Shown piece after piece: positions 56,506 through 64,000 of a stretch of DNA of 64,000 nt (positions are counted from its first letter, which is position 1; each line of letters begins with the position of its first letter). The stretch lies in assembly GCF_900188245.1 (NCBI RefSeq), contig NZ_FZOK01000014.1, positions 1 through 64,000 on the forward strand. The letters run 5' to 3'. The notes beneath the pieces were generated by a model. The model saw only the letters and a program-made list of their open reading frames with translations, searched no databases and was not told the DNA's origin. A program made the translations under genes and the position numbers. Source of the stretch: Belliella buryatensis. GTDB lineage: Bacteria; Bacteroidota; Bacteroidia; Cytophagales; Cyclobacteriaceae.

Positions 56506-58794
56506 CTATTTTGAGTTTTCTAAAAACTGAATTCTAGACACCTTTTCTAAAGCTGATCGATTCTGAAGACTGTTGATGTTTTCCAAAATGGAAACCTTCT
56601 CACGTGCTGTCAAACGCCAATTGAGTGAAGCCCTTTGAATTTCTCTTTCTTGCTGACTCGCTTCTGAATTTTGATCTAACAGCCCCCTATCTCTCAAAAA
56701 ATCAGTTGTAGAATATTCAAACTCTATTCTATCCAAATCAAAAGGTAACCATTCCTTATGCTTGTTGTATAAGACTTCATTATTGAGCGTCTGTACATTA
56801 TCCCAATTGATGTAGATATTCTTTAATGGGGTAGCTAGTTTTTGCAGAATGGTTGGGGGTAATTTTGGATCGATTTCTGAAAATTTTTCAGAATCTCTAA
56901 TGCTTATCAAAGTAACTCCAGAAGTATGATCATTTATCCATTCTTTGAAAACATGGAGAAACCTCAAAGCATCCTGCATTCCAAAATTATCAGATAAGCC
57001 CGAGTCCATCACTTCCATCTGAGGAGTGGATGGCAACTGAATGTGGGGAGTGATAAAAGGAAAAGTCGCTCCCATTCTCAAGGCACTAATAAAGTGAAGA
57101 TTATCAGCATCTTGATGATAAAAAAAACGCCTGAAATCTATCCCTTGACTTTTTTCATTTGGACCTTCTATTCTTCCTAAAGATACTCCCATATAGCTGA
57201 TAGAATGTGGTGAAATCAATAATTTCCTGCCATCATTAGTAATAAGAGGAGTAACTGGCAACATTGGAATCAGACTTTGTTCTTCTGGTTCACGATATGC
57301 CGAAATCGGCTTATTTAATACACCTTGAGTATTGATGTTAAGCTGCTTTTCAAAAGCAAACCCACGATCTTGGAGATACTTACGGCCATTGTACTCATGA
57401 TATTGATTTCGTATAACTAGATCATTTACGAGTAAAGTAAAGATAATAGGGTTGAGATTATCCGAAGATATTTGATCTAGATATTTCTTATTCATGGGAT
57501 CGATATCTTCTCCTAACTGTTTTCTCAAGTATAATTCCCTGAAAAACGCCGCGCCTACAGTACCTCCTGACGCACCTGTGATCAACTGTGTGTGCTTGAA
57601 TGCTTGTTCATCTGATACATTTTGGATCTGCTGCAGTACATGTAATGTCCAAAGTGCTGCCCTTTGACCTCCTCCACTTGTAGTGATCAGTAACATTCTA
57701 GGCTTACTACCCTTTGGAAATTTTGCTTTCCAATTTTCCAATATACGAAGTGTATTATCCCTGTCTTTTTGAAGGGTGTCTGCATGTAAATTCCGCTCCA
57801 AAGTAGCAATATTGTAGAATGCGGGCTCGATATCATAATCTAACCCAATAGCTGCATGAGGTCTATTTAAGATCGGCGAATTAGAGAAGGAGTTGAATAA
57901 AAGGATGAATAAAAGGATGATTAAGGTAGAATATTCTCTCAACCAAAAAGCTACTGCTCCAACCAACATGGTGACAATAGCAAAGAGCAAAGTTGCGCTA
58001 GTCGCTGCTGGGATTTGCAATAATGGATAATCTCTAAAAAACCCTAAGAGCAAGATCAAACTGATCAAAACAGTCTGAATGATAAACAAATTAAGATGAT
58101 TTTGGTCAAAAACTCGAAGTAGTTGGTAAGGCTTGAATTTGGATAGATCCCTTCTTACCATCTCGATTCGAAACCTATAATCTATATAGTCAAGTACTTT
58201 ATCTTTGGCATCTTTACTTTCTTGAATGCGCTTGAGCATATTTGCTCTGGGGATTTTTGAGCGCTTCAATCTTTTTTCAACAGAATCAGCAAATAGAATA
58301 AAAAAATCTTTGTTGGTAAATCCGAAATAAAGAAAAATCAAGGTGTAAATCAGCAGTGATCCTCCAGTGAAACCTATAAAATATTGAAAAACCTCTACTT
58401 TATCGTGTTCATTGTCTAGTTGAAAACTGATAAAGCTGTAAAGATAAAGAATGTAAAAAGCCAGAGGAATGATAGAGTTATTGATACAAAACTGAATGAA
58501 TGGCCGTGGAATCACCGCCAAAAACTTAAATTTTGCCCCATCAAGAATATAGGTAGTCATATGAAAGGACATGGTGAAAATACCCAAAGCAACGCCCATC
58601 AAAAAAAATCCTTGCCAGCTAACTTTATTGAGATATTCGGGATCAAGAAAAAGGTAAGGAATACCTAAGACTGAGCCAAACTTCTGTAAAATAATTAAGG
58701 ACAATATAACCCAGAGTGATAGTAAGGCAAGATTTTTCCTTAGATGAAGGATCAAAAGTTGAATAGGGAAGCTATAATAGATTTTATTCCACAT
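56506..58794 (-). CDS. Membrane-anchored patatin-like phospholipase
   Basis: A 762-residue protein. Residues about 1-310 carry around eight hydrophobic helices, interrupted by a soluble loop (about 175-220). The C-terminal half is patatin-like: an oxyanion-hole glycine cluster (ITTSGGGQRAALW), the nucleophile S409 in GASGGTVG, and the partner acid D597 in VMDSGLSDNFG (DSG in place of DGG). It likely hydrolyses lipids at the inner membrane. This membrane-patatin architecture is not one I can name. It is convergent with the Kef-type gene and divergent from DUF4494. Confidence 0.8.
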   Translation of the reverse strand: MWNKIYYSFPIQLLILHLRKNLALLSLWVILSLIILQKFGSVLGIPYLFLDPEYLNKVSWQGFFLMGVALGIFTMSFHMTTYILDGAKFKFLAVIPRPFIQFCINNSIIPLAFYILYLYSFISFQLDNEHDKVEVFQYFIGFTGGSLLIYTLIFLYFGFTNKDFFILFADSVEKRLKRSKIPRANMLKRIQESKDAKDKVLDYIDYRFRIEMVRRDLSKFKPYQLLRVFDQNHLNLFIIQTVLISLILLLGFFRDYPLLQIPAATSATLLFAIVTMLVGAVAFWLREYSTLIILLFILLFNSFSNSPILNRPHAAIGLDYDIEPAFYNIATLERNLHADTLQKDRDNTLRILENWKAKFPKGSKPRMLLITTSGGGQRAALWTLHVLQQIQNVSDEQAFKHTQLITGASGGTVGAAFFRELYLRKQLGEDIDPMNKKYLDQISSDNLNPIIFTLLVNDLVIRNQYHEYNGRKYLQDRGFAFEKQLNINTQGVLNKPISAYREPEEQSLIPMLPVTPLITNDGRKLLISPHSISYMGVSLGRIEGPNEKSQGIDFRRFFYHQDADNLHFISALRMGATFPFITPHIQLPSTPQMEVMDSGLSDNFGMQDALRFLHVFKEWINDHTSGVTLISIRDSEKFSEIDPKLPPTILQKLATPLKNIYINWDNVQTLNNEVLYNKHKEWLPFDLDRIEFEYSTTDFLRDRGLLDQNSEASQQEREIQRASLNWRLTAREKVSILENINSLQNRSALEKVSRIQFLENSK

Positions 58795-58897
58795 AGGTGA
58801 TTATTGACAGAAATATACGGTATTTCTCCTGAAATCTACAAGTCTACGCGACTCAAGGAGTGTTTAATAAATTTTACGGCAAATAGCCCTATTCTGA

Positions 58898-58928
58898 TTG
58901 TGGCTTTTGTCAATAAAGCTTACCTTCG
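58898..58928 (+). promoter_or_regulatory. Possible promoter of the DUF4494 gene
   Basis: TTG (58898-58900), 20-base spacer, then TACCTTCG (58921-58928), one mismatch from TAnnTTTG, 21 bases before the ATG. Confidence 0.45.
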
Positions 58929-58949
58929 CAGGCATAAAATTAAAATATT

Positions 58950-59561
58950 ATGAGAGTTTGGTTCCTGTGTAAAGTAAAATACGCCAAAGAAAACGAAGAA
59001 GGCTTATTGAAAAATGTTTCAGAGCAATATTTGGTAGATGCTGTATCATTTACAGAGGCTGAAGCTAGGATCTATGATATGCTAGGTTCCGTCATCCGAG
59101 GGGATTTTCAGGTAACCAATATCAGTAAGAGTAACATCGTTGATGTGTTTTTCTTTGAAGACATCGATGTATGGCATAAGTGTAAAATCACTTATATCAT
59201 TACAGACGCCGATAGTGGAAAAGAAAAAAAAGTCACCCAGTTTATGTTAGTGACTGCACATGATGTCAAAGAAGCATACGATCGTATCTATGAAAGCTTA
59301 GATAATATGTTAGTTTCATTCAGAGTTCCTGAAATTACAGAAAGCCCAATAGTGGAAGTATTTCCTTTCGAAAAAGATGATGAAGAATTACTCCCTCCTC
59401 CAGCAGCCAATCTCAAACCTTTAAGTGAAGTAAAGGCTGATCAAGAGAGAAGAGAGGAAATTAGAAGAACAAATCTACCTGTAGAAGATACAGACGAAGA
59501 GGTAGCTGATTTGATCCAATATAAATCAAAGGAGACCGAAGGTGATTTGAAAGAAGAATAA
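58950..59561 (+). CDS. DUF4494 family protein
   Basis: A 203-residue soluble protein. The N-terminus MRVWFLCKVKYAKEN and the mirrored later DVWHKCKITYIITDADSGKEKKV match the DUF4494 family, a Bacteroidota group of unknown function. The two halves (about 1-70 and 70-150) look like repeats: each has WxxCKxxY followed by a strand and an EAxxRIYExLxxM helix. The last 55 residues are acidic and low in complexity (EDDEELLPPPAA and later). It is alone between two divergent/convergent neighbours, with a terminator after it. Confidence 0.85.
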   Translation: MRVWFLCKVKYAKENEEGLLKNVSEQYLVDAVSFTEAEARIYDMLGSVIRGDFQVTNISKSNIVDVFFFEDIDVWHKCKITYIITDADSGKEKKVTQFMLVTAHDVKEAYDRIYESLDNMLVSFRVPEITESPIVEVFPFEKDDEELLPPPAANLKPLSEVKADQERREEIRRTNLPVEDTDEEVADLIQYKSKETEGDLKEE

Positions 59562-59578
59562 GACTTAATTCAAAATTT

Positions 59579-59622
59579 AAAGTCAAAGGCTAACCCTGTA
59601 TCAAGAGTTAGCCTTTGACTTT
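59579..59622. terminator. Bidirectional terminator, DUF4494 / HD gene
   Basis: AAAGTCAAAGGCTAAC (59579-59594) pairs exactly with GTTAGCCTTTGACTTT (59607-59622), a 16-base perfect stem with a 12-base loop, with A and T tracts at the ends. It sits between convergent genes. Confidence 0.88.
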
Positions 59623-59644
59623 TCACTACCTTAATATCACATTC

Positions 59645-60181
59645 CTAAGCTCTCAATTGATTATCTATTACAAATTGGATTAAATCCTCCACTGGAATCC
59701 CAGCTCTTTGAGAAGCATCACTGATATCGTCTCTACTGACTTGTGCTGCAAAACTCTTGTCCTTCAATCGCTTTTTGACTCCTTTGATTTCCATTCCATC
59801 ATACCCTTGTGGGCGCATCAATGAATATGCATGAACAAAGCCTGACAATTCATCAAAAGCATATAGCATTTTATCTAGCTCAGAAACAGGATCTACACCA
59901 AAATACCTTGGGCCATGAGAAGCAATAGCTTTTATCATCCTTGGGTCCTGATTTCTTGCTTCCAGTTCTTCAATGATTTTCTTACAATGCTCATCTGGCC
60001 ATTGATCCCAGTCAGCATCATGTAAGAGTCCTGATAGGTGCCACATATGTCTTTCTTCCTGCTCTAAGGCTTTAGATTCTGCAAATTTTTTCAACAAATG
60101 ACCAACTTGTTGCATGTGAAATAGCAACTTCTCGTTTTTGACCCAATCTCTTAAAAGATCCATTGCCTGATGCTCTGACAT
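59645..60181 (-). CDS. HD domain hydrolase
   Basis: A 178-residue HD-superfamily metal-dependent phosphohydrolase. I start it at the ATG at 60181 (MSEHQAMDLLRDWVKNEKL), which matches the family N-terminus; a longer form from ATG 60244 adds 21 residues. The metal ligands appear as VGHLLKKFA, then LLHDADWD (the HD pair) and a later IASHGPRYFG. The C-terminal part is shorter than in full regulatory HD proteins. Likely substrate is a nucleotide or small phosphoester; not determinable. Convergent with DUF4494, divergent from the PAS gene. Confidence 0.85.
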   Translation of the reverse strand: MSEHQAMDLLRDWVKNEKLLFHMQQVGHLLKKFAESKALEQEERHMWHLSGLLHDADWDQWPDEHCKKIIEELEARNQDPRMIKAIASHGPRYFGVDPVSELDKMLYAFDELSGFVHAYSLMRPQGYDGMEIKGVKKRLKDKSFAAQVSRDDISDASQRAGIPVEDLIQFVIDNQLRA

Positions 60182-60314
60182 AAGGTTTCCTAGATTATCA
60201 GGAGACCCAAATTCAGTCCTATTTAGTGGGTGAGTTAATTCCATCTTGGTAAAATTCAAATTATTTATTTTAAATACATATTAATGTATTTCATAATATT
60301 TATTTTGTCTTTTG

Positions 60315-60347
60315 TTGTGTATTTTGTAATTTTAATTATTACTTTTG
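60315..60347 (+). promoter_or_regulatory. Probable promoter of the PAS gene
   Basis: TTG (60315-60317), 22-base spacer, TACTTTTG (60340-60347), exact to TAnnTTTG; the ATG is 19 bases downstream. Confidence 0.55.
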
Positions 60348-60366
60348 ACCCATAACTTAGCCGCTT

Positions 60367-61395
60367 ATGACAGCAATTGACCAAAATATGATCTTTGCAT
60401 CCAATTATTTTTATTTTATTCAATTAGATCAAGATGGTGTTTTGCAAAATGCAAACCCAAATCTTAAGTCACAGCTTACTCTTTTTCCCAATTCATTAAT
60501 TGGTCAGAGTTTTGAAGAAATTCTTTTCCCAAAGGATTTTTCAAATTATCAAAATTTACTCAAAAATGCATTAGAAACTGGTCAAAGAAATTTCAAATTA
60601 GACCTAAGAAAGATGAAATCAGATGGGTCTGATTTTCATTGGACAAGATGGGAGTTTACTATTGAAATTGATATCGAAGGGAAAATCGATGTATCTGGAA
60701 TAGGTCATGATATATTAAAGAATAATGAAAAGACTATAGAATTTCCAAATTTCATCTATGAGCATCAAATCAAAAATGAAATTATGGAAGGACTATTTGA
60801 AGATAATTTGATTGGGTTTTGGTTATGGGACATTGAAAACCAAAAGGATCAACTAAGTGTATCTCTCAAATATATGCTTGGCTACGATTATGAAGTCGAA
60901 GGAAAAGCAGAAGTAAAGTGGCAAAGACATATTTATTCCCAAGACAAGAATAAAGTACTCCAACAGTTGGAAGACCATTTTACCAGTTATGGAAAAATCC
61001 CTTTCCACAGTGAAATGCGAGTAAGAACCTTATTAGGGAAAGAAATTTGGGTAATTGCTTATGGAAAGGTGATCAAATGGAATAATAATGGAAAGCCTGT
61101 CAATATGGTTGGTTGCTTTTTTGATATCTCTGAAAAAAAGAAATCAGAAGCAATTTTAGAAAAACAAAGTCAATTTCTCAAAGAACTTACTTTCAATCAA
61201 TCTCATCTCATGCGTTCTAAGTTGGCTAACATCATGGGTATACTAGAAGTTATGCAGCCAAAAAAGAGTCCTGAGGAACTCCCAGAACTCTTAGCTCTAT
61301 TAAAGGAAGAAGCTTTCAAACTAGATAAGGCATTGCAAGATAGCATTCACTCTTCTAGTTCATTGAATCAAAGGAATCTAGAAAATAATGATTAA
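60367..61395 (+). CDS. PAS-domain signalling protein without kinase domain
   Basis: A 342-residue soluble protein with two PAS domains (about 5-120 and 145-260). The second has the PAS_3 pattern WDIENQKDQLSVSLKYMLGYD and ends MVGCFFDISEKKK. After it is a helix NQSHLMRSKLANIMGILEVM that resembles the histidine-kinase dimerisation helix, with H280 in place of the phosphoacceptor. The protein stops 62 residues later, so no ATPase domain exists. It may act as a phosphorelay or dimeric sensor needing a partner kinase. Its stop shares bases with the convergent DUF2911 stop. Confidence 0.82.
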   Translation: MTAIDQNMIFASNYFYFIQLDQDGVLQNANPNLKSQLTLFPNSLIGQSFEEILFPKDFSNYQNLLKNALETGQRNFKLDLRKMKSDGSDFHWTRWEFTIEIDIEGKIDVSGIGHDILKNNEKTIEFPNFIYEHQIKNEIMEGLFEDNLIGFWLWDIENQKDQLSVSLKYMLGYDYEVEGKAEVKWQRHIYSQDKNKVLQQLEDHFTSYGKIPFHSEMRVRTLLGKEIWVIAYGKVIKWNNNGKPVNMVGCFFDISEKKKSEAILEKQSQFLKELTFNQSHLMRSKLANIMGILEVMQPKKSPEELPELLALLKEEAFKLDKALQDSIHSSSSLNQRNLENND

Positions 61396-61979
61396 TTGGC
61401 TAATCTCACATTCAATATAAAACCTCTATTCTCCCATTTGAATACAATTTCTCCTTTTTTGTCTTCCTTACTTACTACTTCAAATTTCAGTTGCTCTTCT
61501 GCTTCTTCCAGTACCAGTAATGGAATTGTAAACCTTGCCACGTCCTCAGCTTCATTATAATCATCAGCTAGATGCTGTTCGAAGTTGGTATTGAGAATCA
61601 CTATCCAGCTGTCTTTTTCCGGAATAGTAAATAGTGCATATTTCCCTGCCGGTATCACTTCCCCCTCAACCTCAAGATCTTCATTGAAAGAAATACTGGT
61701 AGCCGAATGTGCCCCAGTCACCCATACTTCACCAAAAGCAACTAAGCCTCCAAAGATCTGTCTTCCTCTTACACTAGGGGCAGAATAATCAATATGCACA
61801 TGGTTAGAACCGATATTGACCATGGCCGCAGTCCTCGGACTTTTGGAATTGGAGGTACCTGAATGGGCGCTGTGGTCATGCTGAGCATGTTCATTTGCAT
61901 TAGCTTCCTTCTCCTCAGTCTTGTTGGAAGTACAGGAGATGGATAATAATAGAGCGGCGATGATTATTTTATTTTTCAT
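61392..61979 (-). CDS. DUF2911 family lipoprotein with His-rich linker
   Basis: A 195-residue lipoprotein: MKNKIIIAALLLSISC gives the lipobox cysteine. Just after it lies a His-rich linker (HAQHDHSAH at about 31-39). The DUF2911 domain follows: IDYSAPSVRGRQIFGGLV, VWVTGAHSATSISF and IPAGKYALFTIP. DUF2911 is a Bacteroidota family of unknown function. It lies 208 bases after the metal-efflux adaptor gene on the same strand, and the histidines suggest metal binding. The stop overlaps the PAS stop by four bases. Confidence 0.88.
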   Translation of the reverse strand: MKNKIIIAALLLSISCTSNKTEEKEANANEHAQHDHSAHSGTSNSKSPRTAAMVNIGSNHVHIDYSAPSVRGRQIFGGLVAFGEVWVTGAHSATSISFNEDLEVEGEVIPAGKYALFTIPEKDSWIVILNTNFEQHLADDYNEAEDVARFTIPLLVLEEAEEQLKFEVVSKEDKKGEIVFKWENRGFILNVRLAN

Positions 61980-62021
61980 GTTTTTCAGTTTAAATACACT
62001 TTTTAATTATATAAATATTAG

Positions 62022-62175
62022 TTGATATTTAGATATTAGGATATTGCATAAGACTCAATATCAAAGTATCCATGAATATCAATCAATATCTTAACCCTAT
62101 CAACTACTATTTTTTTGATTATTGAAGGTTCCCAATATTTTATCGGACGAATATCCTAATATCAACAAATATCAA
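62022..62175. repeat. Long imperfect inverted repeat of ATATC units
   Basis: The left arm (62022-62045, TTGATATTTAGATATTAGG and on) is mirrored by the right arm (62150-62175) with a two-base difference: both contain GATATTAGGATATT. ATATC or GATATT also recurs between the arms. It lies in the gap between the adaptor gene and DUF2911. Repeats of this type occur between genes in Bacteroidota (from memory). Confidence 0.6.
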
Positions 62176-62187
62176 AGAGTATCCTTT

Positions 62188-63951
62188 TTAATGCTGATGC
62201 CCGACCTGCACCTCAGGCTTATTGTTAGAAGAAGAAGTCACTCTTTTCCCTGGCTGATATGTTTCCTTTACTTCACCGCAAGTCAACATCATATCACCAA
62301 AGTATGGATTTCGGATTTCCTTTTCACTGCTTAACCAGTAAGCACCTTGGTCTTTAAAGGCCATGGGACAATATTGCCTGTAAATGGTATCTTCAACAAC
62401 GCCGAAATATTCGACAGCTTCGATCAAATTATCAGACAAGGTTTCAAAATGCTTCCTTTGCTCTTCCACATCTGAAGTCTGAGTGATTTTATCCAAACTG
62501 CTTTGGATAGGTCTCAACAAATCCATCCAGATATCATGGGCTTTGCTATCTAGCAACTTCATGTCAACTTTTGATAAAGTTGACTTTGCAGGGGAAATGG
62601 TATTCTGAGTGGCTTTTGCATCTGTTTTTACCAAAGCATCCTTGATAGGCAAATAGCTTTCAACAAAGGCAGTCAATTGCTTCCTGAATGCTTCCGGTGT
62701 ATCCAAGGTCTTCACTTCAGATCGTGTCATCATGCTGTAATTTCCGCTCAATTGGGCTGCCGCATCAATGGCAAAAACTCCATTACTGACAATTTGCTCA
62801 CCTTCCTCTACGCCAGACAAGACCAAGTAGTCATCTCCAACCCTAGCTCCGATTTCAATCTCCCGCATTTCAAATGCAGGTGCTTCTTTGTTTCCAACTT
62901 GTACATACACCACTGATCTAGGTCCTGTCCAAAGAATCGCTGTCTTGGGAATCATCAAGCCAGACTGACCTGCCTGAGAAGTGGAAATATTGGCTGATAC
63001 AAACATCTCTGGCTTCAGTTCAAAGTTCCGATTAACCGCTTCTGCCCTGATTCCCACTGTTCGGGTATCTGGATTCAACACCGGATCGATGTAAGTAACT
63101 TTGGCTTTGAATTCCTTTCCTGGATAGGCCGACACCGAGAAACTCAAATCATCCCCTTTGCGGATCGCTCCCAAATCAGATTCATAAGCATCCAACATGA
63201 CCCAAACATTACTCAAGTCCACTATTTCAAAAAGGGCGGATCCTCTACTTACAAAATCCCCAACCGAAATATTTCTGGCTGTCACTACCCCAGCTACATC
63301 AGCAAAGACATCAAACTGTGTCTGAACCTGCCCCGAACTTTCTATCGCAACAATCTGCTCTTCTGAAATCTTCCACAACCTCAATTTCTCTTTGGTGGCT
63401 TCATAAAGTGCTGGTTGCCTATCCTTGATTTTGGCTGTTTCCAAAAGTTCCTTTTGGGCATTGACCAATTCTGGAGAGTAAAGTGTGGCCAACTTTTGTC
63501 CGTGCTGAACTTCCTGCCCAGTAAAGTTGATAAACAACTGATCCACTCTCCCTGCATAATTGGCTGTAAGACTTTTTACACGTTGCTCGTTGGCTTGGAT
63601 TTTTCCGCTCAGGGTGAGTTTTCCTGAACCCGACCCTGACTTGACCCTCGTCGTCTGTACATTGGAGAGCGCGACGGCTTCAGGAGTTATTTCCAGCACA
63701 AAAGGACTGGATTCTCCGCTCTTTTTATTGCTGACTGGAGTAAGTGCCATCCCACAAAGCGGACATTGTCCAGGTTCATTTTGACGGATCTGAGGGTGCA
63801 TGGAACAAGTATATTCGACACCGTTTTCGTCAATATGCGTATGCTCGTGGTCAGGATGTTCTTCCCCTCCCCCACGGACCAACCAACCCACTACAGCGCC
63901 AAAGAATAGGCAGCCGAGGATTACGATTAATATTTGTTTATTCTTGTTCAT
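62188..63951 (-). CDS. CusB-type heavy-metal efflux periplasmic adaptor
   Basis: A 587-residue membrane-fusion protein of a heavy-metal RND efflux pump (CusB/CzcB type). One N-terminal helix (about 6-25) anchors it. A heavy-metal-binding motif follows, YTCSMHPQIRQNEPGQCPLCGMAL read in parts (about 48-71). The adaptor core (about 100-400) has GKIQANEQRVKSL, GRVDQLFI, TLYSPELVNAQKEL and VGDFVSRGSALFEI. After about 425 comes a DUF3347-like domain ending with a second Cys/Met-rich motif (YCPMAF and DMMLTCGEVKE). The start is 49 bases from the right edge, so the RND pump gene is probably beyond the window. Copper/silver is the likely substrate, by analogy. Confidence 0.9.
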   Translation of the reverse strand: MNKNKQILIVILGCLFFGAVVGWLVRGGGEEHPDHEHTHIDENGVEYTCSMHPQIRQNEPGQCPLCGMALTPVSNKKSGESSPFVLEITPEAVALSNVQTTRVKSGSGSGKLTLSGKIQANEQRVKSLTANYAGRVDQLFINFTGQEVQHGQKLATLYSPELVNAQKELLETAKIKDRQPALYEATKEKLRLWKISEEQIVAIESSGQVQTQFDVFADVAGVVTARNISVGDFVSRGSALFEIVDLSNVWVMLDAYESDLGAIRKGDDLSFSVSAYPGKEFKAKVTYIDPVLNPDTRTVGIRAEAVNRNFELKPEMFVSANISTSQAGQSGLMIPKTAILWTGPRSVVYVQVGNKEAPAFEMREIEIGARVGDDYLVLSGVEEGEQIVSNGVFAIDAAAQLSGNYSMMTRSEVKTLDTPEAFRKQLTAFVESYLPIKDALVKTDAKATQNTISPAKSTLSKVDMKLLDSKAHDIWMDLLRPIQSSLDKITQTSDVEEQRKHFETLSDNLIEAVEYFGVVEDTIYRQYCPMAFKDQGAYWLSSEKEIRNPYFGDMMLTCGEVKETYQPGKRVTSSSNNKPEVQVGHQH

Positions 63952-64000
63952 TATCTTGTTTGAAAATCTAGCATTAATTCATTTTATTAATAGATATTGG

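Overview
The window is chromosomal DNA from a member of the Bacteroidota, most likely order Cytophagales (a Cyclobacteriaceae/Algoriphagus-like genome). The evidence is the type IX secretion genes sprA, porU and porV, promoters of the Bacteroidota form TTG-N17-23-TAnnTTTG, many families largely confined to this phylum (DUF4221, DUF4292, DUF4494, DUF4837), lipobox lipoproteins, and AT-rich DNA with weak ribosome binding sites. I see no rRNA, tRNA, CRISPR array, insertion sequence, prophage or origin. Genus-level identity is inference.

Layout. 0.2-4.3 kb: glutaminase, a divergent PadR regulator, then five genes that overlap end to start: a DUF433/PIN-like antitoxin-toxin pair followed by three related small membrane proteins. 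4.3-4.7 kb: a gene-free stretch with GC-rich hairpins. 4.7-11 kb: typA, then a leftward block with a propeller lipoprotein, two PH/GRAM-like membrane proteins and isocitrate dehydrogenase. 11.3-34.8 kb: a nearly unbroken rightward run of envelope and housekeeping genes: crotonase, flippase, dut, TPR protein, DUF4292 lipoprotein, EnvC-like protein, tatA, gatA, a lytic transglycosylase, DUF4837 lipoprotein, maeB, ruvA, sprA, gcvH, a VanZ-like protein and two tandem TonB proteins. 34.9-40.3 kb: a leftward set of a FAD oxidoreductase, a large propeller/barrel protein and yicC.

40.4-47.4 kb: a rightward, translationally coupled set of an MBL hydrolase, pssA, porU, porV and an M16-like protein. 47.4-49.7 kb: three leftward sugar/surface-modification genes. 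49.8-63.9 kb: single genes and short operons: yigZ, exonuclease, nhaC, a second FAD oxidoreductase, a DUF962 protein, a Kef-type antiporter, a membrane patatin, DUF4494, HD hydrolase, a PAS protein, a DUF2911 lipoprotein, and a heavy-metal efflux adaptor at the right edge. Several convergent pairs here overlap or nearly touch.

How it works together: the core of the window is cell-envelope construction in a gliding or T9SS-bearing bacterium. SprA (translocon), PorV (shuttle) and PorU (sortase) form much of the T9SS export path. TonB, EnvC-like and MltD-like proteins serve the envelope and peptidoglycan. The best candidate for an undescribed unit is the PadR / toxin-antitoxin / membrane-protein cluster at 1.2-4.3 kb. 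Secondary candidates are the porV-linked inactive M16 protein and the DAO/propeller-barrel/yicC operon.
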